DNA from: Nelumbo lutea
Taxonomy: Eukaryota > Streptophyta > Magnoliopsida > Proteales > Nelumbonaceae
Direction: 5' to 3'
Length of the DNA: 64,000 nt
Assembly: GCA_022828595.1 (NCBI GenBank)
Contig: JAKGHH010000001.1
Coordinates: 203,751,813 to 203,815,812, forward strand
Within the stretch, counting starts at the first letter, position 1. Every line of letters begins with the position of its first letter. The notes beneath the pieces were generated by a model. The model had not been told where the DNA came from. It ran no database searches and saw only the letters and a program-made list of their open reading frames with translations. Both the position numbers and the translations under genes were made by a program. Shown piece by piece: positions 12,094-24,584 of the stretch.

Positions 12094-12830
12094 TGCTGCC
12101 TAGGCAACACATTGAAAATCATTTCACTTTGCATAAACCACACTACAAATGGAGCTCAAGAAAAGTGATTCTATCACATGTTGAAGTGGCTAGAAGAGCC
12201 TGGAGTAACGATTTTTTCTTTTTTTTATCCCAAAAGCAATTTCATTCAACTAGCTTGATGAAATGTCTGATACAAAAATATTACTTGGAAATCTGTGAGA
12301 AATGATTAGAGGGCTCATAGTTTAACAATGGATATAACATATAAGATCAAATATATAACACAAAGAATGGTAGAACCAGATTCATTTAATCGGTTAATCC
12401 CATATAGTTGGGACAGATGATGTTGATGACTTTACTGAAAACAAATTAGGGTTAAACAAAATTTAACTATTAATCCATTTGGTTTATTGGGCAAAAGATT
12501 AACCCAAATAAGTTTTGAATCAGTTTTGATTATAAATGAGGATATTTTCATTTATAACTATTAACCCATTTGGTTTTTGGCTTCTGTAATTTTCACTAGA
12601 TTAAATACCTTATATCTAAGGTTTATATCATAGAAGGAGCAATGGTAAATATGTAATTTTATTTTCTCATTTAATGCTTACTACACAAAGGACACAACTC
12701 TATTCTTTTTGTTCATAATTGTAAAACAAGTCAATGGCAAAAATGTTATTTAACACTGTCATCTAAAATGCTTGTTATGGAAGATACACAAAATTCCCTC
12801 TTTTTGCTCAATAATTGGAAAACAAACCAT

Positions 12831-13370
12831 AATAATTGCTGAAACCTCCCTTGAACCTTTTAACTGTTGCTCAAACCTCCTCTGAAGTTTGGTAATTGCA
12901 ATCACCTTCCCTAAACTTCTTAACACAGTTGCAAGTAGACCTCCTTTGTAAAATCCTCTAACAAGATGCATGAAAATGTCCAAAATAACCATGTAATTAT
13001 TATTGAGGCTGGTTTATACATAAAAACAATATAAATGTTATGAACAACCAAAAAAAAAGAGTTTAAAGTTGCAATTTTCCCTTTGAGCAATTGATACGAA
13101 GGGAAAATTTGAAAAATATATCAATTCCAAAAAAGAAATTAGAAGGGATTGGGGTAGTGATCGATACGAAAAAAAATTTTGGAAAATAAACATTTTGGTC
13201 AAAAGTAAACTACATGGGTATTTTGGACATTTTAGTGTTTTTTATTAAATCCTAATAGAGAGTCTACTTGCAATTGTGTCAAAAAGTTCATGGGAGGTGA
13301 TTGCATTTACCAAACTTTAGGGGGGGGGGGGAGTTAGCAATGATAAAAAAAATTACGGTTTTAGCAATTT
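12831..13370. mobile_element. Foldback element with inverted arms of about 165 bp
   Basis: The sequence at 12831-12996 reappears inverted at 13208-13370. Matching landmarks are GCAAGTAGAC against GTCTACTTGCAA, GGTAATTGCAATCACCTTCC against GGAGGTGATTGCATTTACC, and ATGTCCAAAATAACCATGTA against TACATGGGTATTTTGGACAT. A spacer of about 210 bp separates the arms. No coding sequence is inside. Confidence 0.65.
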
Positions 13371-13912
13371 ACCCTTTCATTATTTAAATTAAAAAAAAAA
13401 ACCCTTAAAGTACATCTTATGTTCTCAATACCTAATGTTGGGCCGAATTAACCACCATGAAGAAATTTCCAACTTGTAAATAGATGAACAATTTATTCTT
13501 TAAACTATTTTCTTGTTTTTTTAAATATTTTTAACCTATTTTCATTGGTTAAGTTCTTGATCATTAAGGTAGGAGATGATTATCTCTTCTTTATTTCCAC
13601 CATATGGTGGGTTAATTTTACATTTTCATTATCTTAAAACCCACATCATTGGATGGCAAGATATCTACAAGAGTAAGCGATATTTTTTATAGTAGTTTAC
13701 TGTAAGGTTTTTAGTGATTGAAGGAATAGAAGTTGGATTTATCATATAGAAGTTAATTCTTGCACAGGTAACTAGAATTCAAATAAAATTCTGACAAAGG
13801 TAACTAATAAAAATTATTAATTTTATTAATGAATCATAATAAATAAGAATTTTATTAATTCTCATTATCTTTGCTAGAATTTTATTTGGACATATCTTTA
13901 TATTACTGAACC

Positions 13913-15137
13913 CCTAGTTTTCAAGGCGCTAAGGTGAGGCTAGGTGATAGGGGGGGGGGGGGGGAGGCTAGTCGCATAGGTGATGGATTTTTTTTAAGTA
14001 AAATCATGTATCCCAGGTAGACCTGTTCATGGGTCGGGTAGCCCGATAGCCGGCCCGGTCTGGCTCACACCCCCGGTCGGGCTTGGTCATGTAATTAGGC
14101 ATGCGGGCTTGACCTCGGCCTAACACAGTAAGCCCGACTGTGTTACGGGCCGGGCTCGGGATTTGTCAAAAAAACCTGGCCCGAGCTCGACCCGACCCGA
14201 CTCAGCATTATATATTTTATAAAATACATAATACGTATTTTATATATTATATAAAATATATAAATAATATAATACTTATTGAAATATATATATATTTATA
14301 ATTTAATATATACATTTTTTTATTTTTTCTTTATAATTTCTCTCTCACTCCCTCTCTCTCTATTTTAGCCACTTCAACAGTAGTAACAATATGGGATAAA
14401 TTTTGGGCTCGGGCCAGGCCTGGGCTTCGGGATTTTATGAGGACCGGGCTCGGGCTCGGGCCTTAGAAAAATCTGTTAATACAGAGTGAAAGCCGGCCCA
14501 AGCCCGGCCCGGCCGGCCCATGAACATGTCTAATCCCAAGGTAATTCCCTAGGTTTTATAATCATATTTCCTTAATAAATATCTGTAATTTTCAAAAGAA
14601 AAGTATAAATTTCATGTTAAAGTATAAAAAATCAACATATTCCAACATATTCATTAGAAGAAAAAGAAGAAAGAAAAGAAAATTCGAAAAATATAGGGGC
14701 TGAACCCCTATTTCTGTTATAGGAAAAGAAGAAAAGAAAAGGTGGAAGAAGAAGAAGAAGAAGAAGAAGAAGAAGAAAATTAGTATATAAAAACACAAAA
14801 TTAGTAAAAAAAAAAGAAGAAAATGTGTTGATTGGCCAACATTTTATGTTCTTTTTTGCTTATTAGTTCAGGTTTTGAAGTCTTTGAGGGTTCAATACAG
14901 CATTTAGCAATGCTTGTGTTGATTAAACCCTAACAAATAAGAAACTAACAAAAAGAAATTACTATATAAACACACAAAATGAATATTTTAGTTTAAAATG
15001 TTTATTTTATAATTATAACCACAAAAAATTAAGAATATAAACATTTGTAATAACACGCTATAGAAAACTGCTTGGCGATTAGGTGAGGCGAGACTCCAAG
15101 GGCGCCTTGTCGCCTGGGCATCACCTTGACAATTATG
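13913..15137. mobile_element. Non-autonomous hAT-like element, family D copy A, with a nested insertion
   Basis: The ends CCTAGTTTTCAAGGCG and CACCTTGACAATTATG are imperfect inverted repeats. Flanks ACTGAACC (13905-13912) and ATTGAACC (15138-15145) give an 8-bp target duplication with one mismatch, which favours the hAT superfamily. The interior shares long stretches with copies at 31600-32084, 49435-50035 and 51418-51682. No transposase is encoded. Bases 14018-14532 are a second element inserted into this one. It also holds a (GAA)n run at about 14743-14777. Confidence 0.75.
14018..14532. mobile_element. hAT-like MITE (TAGACCTGTTCATGGG family), nested copy
   Basis: Inverted ends TAGACCTGTTCATGGG and CCCATGAACATGTCTA bound 515 bp. 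Flanks ATCCCAGG (14010-14017) and ATCCCAAGG (14533-14541) are an 8-bp duplication, the right one with an extra A. The ends are GC-rich (GGCCCGG motifs) and the centre is AT-rich. It has no coding sequence. A second copy is at 22957-23462. Confidence 0.8.
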
Positions 15138-15445
15138 ATTGAACCATAATAAATGTGATAAATAAGAATAATTTTTATAGATATAAAAATATTCAAAAAT
15201 TGCAAACAATTTTGGAAATATAATGTATACTATCATCATCACAAAATTTGTTTTGTATGTATAAAAATAAATGAAATTTACCTTCATTGGTTAACTAGTT
15301 AGCTGAAGGATGAAAATGCCATTAAAATAAAATTCAAATGAGTTTGACTTTTGTAGATAAGATGTCAAAAACAAACTTTGGGTACAACCCAAAACCTAAT
15401 TGGGCCTTATTTTGTGTATCATTCTCTTTTTAAATGGATTTCACT

Positions 15446-15847
15446 TTAAGGGGGTGTTTTTTTTTGGAATTTTGAGAGGGGAAAAGTTGGTCAATGGGAT
15501 TTTGGTTCCTACTGACCAAGAATCCCATGTTCTTATTCATATTTATGTGGGGACCAGGGAAAGTTTATTTTCCTAGGTATTACTTATCCGGGTAAATGAT
15601 ACCCATCTTCTAGGTGGATAAATAACTTTTCCACCTAGGGAGAAGGTTGCCAACACTTGAATGGGACAAAAATGCCCCTTTTAATAATAAATTTTTATGG
15701 CTAAAATGGTCATTGTTTTGTTTACCTAAGAAATAAAAGAACATGGATAAATGCATTTACCCAAATAAATATTTCCCAAGAAAAACTTGTCTAAGTAATT
15801 GTATTTACCCGAATAAATAATTTACAGAAAAGCAAACCGGGCATAAG
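15446..15847. mobile_element. MITE family F, copy 1
   Basis: It begins TTAAGGGGGTGTTTTTTTTT and ends AAAGCAAACCGGGCATAAG, an imperfect inverted pair. Nearly the whole length is repeated at 21934-22303 (for example AAAAGTTGGTCAATGGGATT and ACTTGAATGGGACAAAAATG). Two dispersed copies with the same ends support a mobile element; it is non-coding. Confidence 0.7.
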
Positions 15848-18800
15848 AAAAAACCACACAAACCCAGTTAAAGTTGTTATTGCTTTATTTGATTAGATCG
15901 AGTTGTAACCAGCCCATACCATCACATGCCATAATAGTAAACCATCAGATGCCCTGGTCAAAGTTTGATATGGATTAGTTCGAATTTTAACTAGCTCACA
16001 CCATCAGATACCCTAACAGTGCGCCATTTTCACATAGCTGCCCAATAGCCATGATCTATGTTCTCTGTGACACTAGGAATATTTGGCGAACCACTCAAAA
16101 ATCATGTCTTGAGTGCAAATCAAGCTAAAATCTCTCTGTTCAGAGCGATCTCAGTTTCATTAGTTGTGGGCTGGAAATAAATCAACAAACTCATCTGTAT
16201 CGGCCCATCGGACCCTTTCTGCTGTCAGATTTATGCGAATGAAGAGGACGATATTACTGTAAGAAGAGGCATTGTTATTTGATTGTCTATTCAGGTCTTG
16301 ATTTGGGGAAAAAGCCCTACGTTTTTACATTTTCTCAGTACTGTGCGTGGGCCAGGATGAAGTTCGTTTGAGCCTCTTTAACCTCTCAAAAACAAAGCGA
16401 GATTACGAAGAAGATTGGAAAGACATGATACCAGAAAAACTTACAACCGATCAAACGGCATCATAAAAGTAAAAACCAATTAGGTGGGATTTTGCCAAAA
16501 TTTACGGCTGGGGGGTTGTGATTCGTCAAAGCCTTTCTGGCATCATAAATTTTTTCAATGATAAAATTATCAAGGATACGGTGAGAGAATTTCTGGACGT
16601 GCCAGCCCAGAAGCTGTTGGGCTGTTGGACCCCAACAGCCAAAGTAAAGCCATGGTGATCTATCCAACTTCAGTTTTAACAATTAAGGGGCCACAATTTC
16701 TTTAAAATCTTATTCACTAAAAACAAAGTTAAAAATATCGATACACTCCAATACACTGGAAGGAATGTATCAGTAATTTAAACTTAGCATTTTTTATATA
16801 TATTTTTTTCAAAATTTCGTAGGCGATGAAAAATAATGTTACTTAACATTTAAAACAAATACATTTTAAGAGAAAAGCTTAAAATCAGTGTATCGGTGAC
16901 ATACCCATACAATACATATCAATCAAATTTTTGTCAAAGACAATGTGATAAGCTTTTCAATTCAGCAACCTTAATGTAGATGTAAGCTGTAAGCACTACG
17001 GATCCAGAGGCCAAGTATAGCCTTTGGACTCCTGACATTAAGCTTGGAGTTGGGACTTGTGGGGAGTCTCCCAAGATAATCAGCAAAAAAGGCCCAGACC
17101 CAATGGCCTGAGCTCCCTCCCCTACCCAAGTGGCCAGACCGGCCCATGAAGAGGTGTGACCCAGTGGATGAGGAATCTGATTAGTGATCATTTGAGGTCA
17201 TGGGCCATCAAAAAGGTCCAACCAATTGGAATTGTCTGGTCCAAAAGTGGAAATTGGGTTTTACCATTTTGGGTACAACCAACATGACCCAATACCAAAT
17301 GAAGAGTAAGAAAAGGTAGAAAAACGAAACCTCGCAGCTTGATAGTTGAAAAGGAACCAAGGTACATCAGTAGATGAGGCAGTACTTTTTGCAAATCATG
17401 CATTTATCTACATAAATTCCTTTTGCTATTGGATTGGAATCTGTTTATACCAATCTGGCCGTTGATAAGACATTGCGTGTGTCTTGTTATGTTGAACTAC
17501 TACCTTTTTTTTAATGTTTTTTTTTAGTGGAACTTGGAAAATGGTGATTTGGGTAATTGATATTCCAATGGAGAAAATTCACAATTATCCCCTCCAAGTC
17601 CAAAGTGATAATCAATCAACACCAATCACCATCCATGGTCTAATCTTGAGAGAATCCCTTACCCAAAGATAAGGCTAAGTATGATAATTTGGAATATATG
17701 GAAATGGAGGTGAAGACTTTGATGACACCAGATGACTCACTCTTTTGTTCTTTTTCTAGATTCAGACAGAGCTTGCTTGTCAGTCTCTCCTTGTACACAT
17801 GCCAGGTCTGTGAGACTGTGAGGAGACTTTAATAGTTAAACGCATTAAGTCCATGACAATGCAGAGTTCAGACGTTGCATGCATGGCCATTGGTGATTAT
17901 GGTTAGAGTCAAGCTAGTCAGAAGATTGAATGTTTTTGATTCAGGGGCTGGTTCTTGTCAATGAGATGGGCCATAGAACGAGGGGCTAATTCCTTTGCAA
18001 ATTCTACTCTCTGGGTTTAATTCTGAATCTGAAAAGAATTTGAAAATCTAAAGACTTATTGGCTTTAATCCATATCTAGCGGATTTTGAACTTGGTGAAA
18101 AGGAGGTGACATTTCAATATACAGAATTGGATGTGGAGCTGAAACCAGTTCCAGAAACTCCTCAAGTGGAGCTTTTCATGAAGAAACCAATACTGGTAGC
18201 GTTGTTCATACTGGCTTGTCAAGAGAAGTCAAGCTTTGGAATTGTATAGTGAGTTTTGGATTAAAGGGTCCCTAGAGCCAACTTTTATTGGTTTACCAAA
18301 ATTTTTTCTAGATCTCCAAATCTGTGTGTGCATGTTGAGCTTGTGATTAGTAGTTTCTGGTGATTTCTCTTGTAAATTAACCAAGCTATCAACTCTCAAC
18401 TTATCTAGATTTCATTTGTTGAAGATAACTATAAATCAATGAATAAAAGGAACATATGCTGATAAATTATAAACAAAAGGATTTTGTGTTAGAATATTAT
18501 TATCTTTAGTTCAGAGTATTCTCCTTTCTCTTTCATCCACATGGAGAGACATGGTGATTTGGTGACTAGTTCAAAGTTTTCACCAAACAAAGCCCATTTG
18601 AACATCTTTCCAAAACCTTAGCATACCCCCACCTTGTATTGGACCTATTGGTTGAATCTCTTAGTGAAACCAAGTGTATTTGAGAGAAAGAGAGAGAGGT
18701 TGCTTTTCAGAAACTATATTGGAAAAGGTTACCATTCAAAATGATGCAAATTAAGGTAAAGTGGTTATAGTTATCCACTGAATGGGTCCTTGTATGGACG

Positions 18801-19005
18801 GTCTCATCTGATTATTGGTTCCATGTGCTGGCTAATGTACTATGAAGTCTATGATAAGCAATAACAACTATTTTTTGTACTAGTTTATGACCTCAAAGTC
18901 AGTACTGGGAAGTGTATGTCATTGTACTCAGTTTGAGATCCATTCACTATCGAACCCATAAATCTGGATGCATTTAGTTTCAGCTTTTTACTTGATTTAG
19001 GAGAC
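15848..19005. other. Intergenic, no gene supported
   Basis: About 3.1 kb without recognisable genes. Short open frames on the - strand (16461-16682, 16934-17403) show no known motif. A 65-codon open stretch without a start codon lies at 18052-18249 on the + strand and is treated as a finding, not a gene. Confidence 0.45.
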
Positions 19006-19222
19006 AGGCTCTGTTTGGATAAGCTTTTGCTTTTGAGCTTTGGGCTGTGAAAAAGAAAATTGAGCCATAAAGTGTTTTGAGTGACTAATAAGAGTTGCCT
19101 TTAAAAATGTTGTAGTCTAAGGCCCAACCACCTTCAAGCCTCAAAGTACAAAGCCTAAAATTGAGGTTTTGTGCTTTTGATCTCTGAAATCACAAATCCT
19201 TAAGCTTATCCAAACACAACCT
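19006..19222. mobile_element. MITE with 20-bp inverted ends
   Basis: Left end GGCTCTGTTTGGATAAGCTT and right end TTAAGCTTATCCAAACACAACCT are inverted copies with few mismatches, about 215 bp apart. The internal sequence is non-coding. The size and ends fit a MITE; the superfamily is not determined. Confidence 0.65.
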
Positions 19223-19285
19223 AAATTGATTCTAATTTGTAAGTAGATAATTTACTTTATCTAGAATAATGGGAGACATTGGAAA

Positions 19286-20631
19286 CAAGGTTTAAAATTT
19301 TGATACGATATGCCCCATAGTATCGTATCTTTAAAAAATAGATACGGGATATGCATGAAAATCAGATGTTTCGCCTTTTTTCATGCATATCGGACCTATA
19401 TTGGGAGCGTATCGGGGCGTATCGGGAGTGTATCGGGGTGTATCGAGGGCATATCGATGGAAAAGATACAACCAAAAACTAAAAAAAAAAATTAAAGTCT
19501 TTTCCCCGAAATAAACCTTCTTTCACCCCCAAACGACTCTAAAACTCCAGACTTCATTCCTAGAGTGCTAGATTTGCAAAAATTTGCAAGAAACAAGTGT
19601 GAATCATTTTTTTTTTTTCAAATTTTGAAAAAACATGGAAAAAATAGGTAATTTTTTTAATTTTTGTTAATATCTTGTGATTTATTTTTTTTATTGAATG
19701 TTTAAATTTATGTTGATCTACATTTCTTACATTCAAAATCACAATTTTTTTGTGTTATTAATAAATTTATAGAAATTTCATGAAGATATTTGGAGAAAAT
19801 ATAAATTATGAAAATGTAATTTTTTCTCTTAAGACTAAGTATGTTTTAGATCTATGGATTTATCTATCATATCCATAGAGCAATTGAAATTTCTACTTTA
19901 TTTTTTTTATTTTTAGAATTAAAAAATAAATAATAATTAATTATATTTTATCATTTGATCACAACAATTGAATATATTATAACTCTATGGATGATCTATC
20001 ATATCCACAGACCAATTGAAATTTCTTCTTTAATAATTATTTTTTTTTATATTTTTAGAATTAAAAAATAATTAATTAATTATATTTTATCATTTGATCA
20101 CAATGATTGAATATATTATAATTCTATGGATGATCTATCATATCCACAAAGCAATTGCAATTTCTTCTTTAATAACTATTTTTTGAATGCATTATATAAT
20201 GTTTATTTATTTTTCATAATTTTTGGAAGTAAATAATAAATAATTATTAATTATATTTTCACATAGAAGTTGTGCCAATGCATGTTTTATGGTTGGATAG
20301 GAGAGTTGGGTTTTTCCCATCCCATAAAACATTCAAAATTAAGAACTATAATTTATAAATTATAGTTAAGCATAAGATTTTTAGTGATTATAATTAACTA
20401 CAATATATTTCTTCATAAAACCATTAATATATATATATACCTCATTGACGTCTTATACTTAGTGTTGTTGATGTATTTTTATGATTTATTAAAGTATTTA
20501 CAGTGTTTCCAAGCACATCTATGCATATCTTAGTTTTTCTCCGATACACATGCATATCCAAGGTGTATCCTAATACGACTCTTAAAATTACCTTTCCGAT
20601 ACACTTGGTGTTTCCAATACTTTAAACCTTG
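19286..20631. mobile_element. Long non-coding element with terminal inverted repeats (GTATCGGGG type)
   Basis: The sequence starts CAAGGTTTAAAATTTTGATA and ends TCCAATACTTTAAACCTTG, which are inverted relative to each other. Both sub-terminal zones carry short repeats built on GTATCGGGG/GTATCGGAG (left, about 19385-19460) and on CCGATACAC (right, about 20550-20610). The interior is very AT-rich and includes a tandem repeat (19852-20190). No transposase frame is present, so it would be non-autonomous. Confidence 0.55.
19852..20190. repeat. AT-rich tandem repeat, period about 132-140 bp
   Basis: CTATGGAT...CTATCATATCCA recurs at 19852, 19984 and 20124, each time followed by CAATTGAAATTTCT or a close variant and by a TTAGAATTAAAAAATAA block. 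There are about 2.5 units. Confidence 0.75.
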
Positions 20632-21806
20632 ACTGAAATCTAACAATTTGAAGGCTTTTATGATGATAGTTTTTTATTGGCTAGGCTACACACAACTTAG
20701 TTCTTCAAGAATCCAAAACAGATAAAATATTAAAGCTGAGAGACATTGCATTGGAATCAAATCTATTATTTCGACCATATAAGCTAACTTGAATTATTAA
20801 ACAACATGTTTTGAGAACTAGATTGGATACATTCCATTCTACACATATTTTATTTTTTCAATTAAAATTCATTTGTCCCTAGGGAGAGAGAGAGAAAGAG
20901 GGAGAGAGAGAGGGCAACCACATGTTTGAAGTCAAAAGAAAAAAGATAGATTACTTTAGAAGGTTAAAGTTAGCAAACAAAGCAAAATTTCGACTTTTGA
21001 GTTGAATTGGGATAACTAATAATATGGTCTTTGAAAGATATCTTGACTAAAAAGCTTCCCAATAGTATGGTTTGTTTTGACCCAACATATGGAATAAAGG
21101 TAATGTAATTCTAGATTTTACTGAAGTTCATTGAAATGGAGCCATTTGTCATCCAAATCTTTGAACCCACTAAAGTTCCAAAATTTTTTGCATATTGAAT
21201 GACTGAATGGTAGAGAAAGGGGAAATGATAACAAAGCAAGTCATCAATTTGGTTAAACTCCATTCACTAAAAAACAACTCTTTTGACATGATATGGATGT
21301 TTTATTTATAATAAATCCATAACAAATACATAATTTATAAATAATAAGGAAAATTGTCTTAGTGCCATGTGGAGGGATCCTGTGGCCAATCTCTTATAAG
21401 AAATTATAAAATAAATAAATGATATAAACATGTGGGTATTTGTTCTGCTTTTCCCTATGCTCAAATCTCATTATTTTTTCTTTTAGCTGAAATCATTTCT
21501 CAATCTCCTAGATGCTTACATTGTGGGAACTGCAAGGCTTGGCTGAGTTGACTCAATTCAATCAGATTTGATATGTAGTAATTTGCCGGGTTACTCAAAT
21601 CAATTTGAGAAAAGATGGTTAACTCGACCAGATCAACCTGATTGAATTGCCCTTCAACTTTCAAGTTTTAGGACACTGGCCATGAATTTCCAAAGCACAG
21701 TTGGTTTTGTGAAAATTGAACTCTGCTTGATTTACTACTGAATTTGAACCTAAAATCCGACAAATAATCTCCAGTCTTCACAATTATTATATTGTTCTAA
21801 TAGCTT
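20632..21806. other. Intergenic, nothing recognised
   Basis: Ordinary AT-rich sequence with a short (GA)-rich run near 20882-20915. No gene or element boundary is supported. Confidence 0.45.
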
Positions 21807-21933
21807 TTAGCTCAGTTTGGAAGGAGTATAAATACAAATACAAATATGTATAGTATAAATTTATACAAAATAATACAAAATACAAGGTTTTGTTTCTACA
21901 AATTTATATTTGTACTCATTCTAATATGAGCCT
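21807..21933. mobile_element. MITE family G, copy 1 (about 125 bp)
   Basis: Ends TTAGCTCAGTTTGGAAGGAG and TGTACTCATTCTAATATGAG followed by CCT are imperfect inverted copies, with ACAAATACAAATATG inside. The same unit is at 36249-36371. It abuts MITE family F copy 2 directly on its right. Confidence 0.65.
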
Positions 21934-22303
21934 TTAAGGGGGGCATTTTTTTTTCGGATTTTGAGAGGGGGAAAAGTTGGTCAATGGGATTTTGGTTCCC
22001 ATTGACCAAGAATCTCATGTTCTTTTTTCAGGTTTATGTGGGAAATATGGAAAGCTTATTTTCCCAAGTGGTGGGTAAATAATTTTCCCACCTAGGGGGA
22101 AAGTTGCCAATACTTGAATGGGACAAAAATGTCCTTTTCAATTATGGATTTTTATGACTAAAATGGTCATTGCCTTATTTACATGAAAAATAAAAGAACA
22201 TGGGTAAATGCACTTACTCGGATAAATGTTTCATAGAAAAAACTTACCCAAATAACTGCATTTACTCAGATAAATAACTTATAGAAAAACAAACTGAGCT
22301 TAA
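21934..22303. mobile_element. MITE family F, copy 2
   Basis: It starts TTAAGGGGGGCATTTTTTTT and ends AAAACAAACTGAGCTTAA. It is a direct copy of 15446-15847 with small deletions, and is non-coding. Confidence 0.7.
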
Positions 22304-22948
22304 AACGATTTTTACATTTGGGGCAACCTGCATTAAAGCTTAGAACACCCATATTGAATTTTTAAATTTTCACCAAACACAATTTTAGATTTATACGTAT
22401 ATCCCAACTCCGGGTAACATAAACCGCGTCCCTAGAACCCTACCAAAGAGACACATAATTAACCTTTTCAATCACCCAATATTAAGTAGCTTTTTTGTTG
22501 TAGACTAACTCAAAAAAATATTGTATTATCCAATCATATGTAAAGGGGATAACTTTGGCTGTTGGTGGCCAATAACCTATACTGTTGAGAGTATTTTGGG
22601 CTGGACATGTTGACCCATTCACGCCCATGTCTATATTTATAATCAAAAGAAAATAGGGGTGTAAGTACTAATTTACCCCACTCTAGTGCCCTTTGCCTAC
22701 ACAGTTTTTCTTATGTAGGGTATAGATAATAGCAAGCCAGCTAAAAGATACGGTTAATATAATACATTGCCCTTTTGCCTACAAAGTAGTGAAAGAACAG
22801 CTAATAGCTGTCTGGGTCCACGTGTTAAATGTTCAGAAGATCAGGACCCATCATTGGGTGGGTCCCAGCATGGATACAAAAAAACACAATGATAGATTTA
22901 CCCATCTAATTAATCTTAAAAGTAGGATGATGAGATCCATTAAATAGC
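22304..22948. other. Intergenic, nothing recognised
   Basis: No coding frame, RNA gene or repeat end that I can support. Confidence 0.45.
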
Positions 22949-22956
22949 ATAACCAC

Positions 22957-23462
22957 TAGACCTGTTCATGGTCGGGTAACCAGACGGGCTGTCCCTGCCC
23001 GGCCCGGCCTGTTATAAGTTTGGTTTAGTCATAATTTTAGGCTCGTGGGTTTGGACTCAGGCCTAAAGCACTGGGCCTATTTTTTTGGGTCGGATTCGGG
23101 CTTTCTCAAAAAAGCATGGTCCAAGCTTAAGCCCAACTTGATACTATATATTAAATAATAAAAATATATTTTATTTAATAAAATAATTTTTTATTGAATA
23201 GTAAGATGTTTATTATTTTTTTAGTTTTAAAGGTTTTTAATATAAATAAAATATTTTTTTATTGAATAAAAAAGGAAAAATAATTCTATTTTCAAATTTC
23301 TGGCTTGGTTTGGGCTTGGGCCCGAGCTTTGGGCTTTATATGAGGGTTGAGCTCAGGCTCAAGACCTAGGTCCGATGGTTGGGCCATGCTCGAGCTCGGG
23401 CCTAAGTGTATTTTATTGATACATATACAAGTCGGGCCCTGCCCGACCCATGAACAAGTCTA
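22957..23462. mobile_element. hAT-like MITE (TAGACCTGTTCATGG family), second copy
   Basis: Ends TAGACCTGTTCATGGTCGGG and GACCCATGAACAAGTCTA bound 506 bp. Flanks ATAACCAC (22949-22956) and ATAACCAT (23463-23470) are an 8-bp target duplication with one mismatch. With the copy at 14018-14532, the 8-bp duplications and TAG-type ends point to the hAT superfamily. No transposase is encoded. Confidence 0.8.
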
Positions 23463-23470
23463 ATAACCAT

Positions 23471-24580
23471 AGATCAGTTATAGGTCCCGTTTCTTCAATT
23501 CAAACACAATCAAATAGGTTAAGGGTAGGAACGACAATTTCTACGCTACCCGTTGGGTATTCACCCCTATTCTTTCCGACACAGTGGTTGTTTTTTTTTT
23601 TCTTTATTTTTTTAAGATTAGGTTTTGGGATTCTATAATCTGTACGTGTATGGGTAGGGTATACGATATTAGGCCAAGTCCGGCCCTCCCTAACTTGCAT
23701 ATTGTTGGAAGACATATAAACTTTATGTACTAGGTCTTGAATTTAATAATATTTTAAATTTTACATGAAGGACAATTGATAGTTTATGTGTTTTTTACAT
23801 GCTTTAATCAAATAATTGAAAATTTTATTGTTTTTTTGTGTTAATTTTTATTTATTATTTGTATATGACAAGAAATAAAAAAAAAAAAAAAAGATGTGGG
23901 TTCTAAACCCAACCTGTCCCTACCCTTGAATGCGGGAGGGTTTTACATTTTCATATTGGATGAGGGTTTGGATTCTAAATTCAACCTGGTTTTGAGGCAG
24001 GTACAAGTTGAGAGGGAGGTGGATAGGGTCTAGAATTTACAAAACCCTCCACCAACCTCCTCCACTGCCATCCCCAGTTATAAGAAAGTGATGCCACATA
24101 GGATTCACTTCAGATATTTTCAAAAGTGGCAAAAAATATATCTTTATATACTGTTTGGTTAGCCATCTTTTTCAAAAAATGGCAAAAAATAATTCATTTT
24201 TTCAAAAATCTAGCCACCTCATAAAACATCATTTTGACGTTTCTATTTTCTTTTTCAAAATGTTTTGGGAAAATCTATGATTTTTCCATATCATATTGGA
24301 TGAGATGGACCAATCAACATTCAACTTTTTGTTTGGGTGAATACGATGGCTTACCCAGCTGCAATCGAGTCAATTATCGTTTCTACTATAAAATTACAAA
24401 GCATTCAGTTCCTCTGAAAATACAACTCAATTACTAGTTCCCTGTATGTGCTTATTTCAAGCATTTTTTTCACTTACTATGCCTTGTGTTTATTGAAATT
24501 TGCTTTACAGACTACAATTATCTAGGAAGAATGATAAACAGTGTTTATGTTTTTGGGGTTTTAATATTGTTGCACCAGTG
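23471..24580. other. Intergenic, nothing recognised
   Basis: AT-rich with homopolymer runs near 23590 and 23878. No supported gene. Confidence 0.4.
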
Positions 24581-24584
24581 CTTT

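Noticed and set aside
11932..12168. 78-codon + strand frame
   Set aside because: It spans the palindromic MITE at 11899-12093; no motif.
16461..16682. 73-codon - strand frame
   Set aside because: No recognisable domain or neighbouring exon; too short to support alone.
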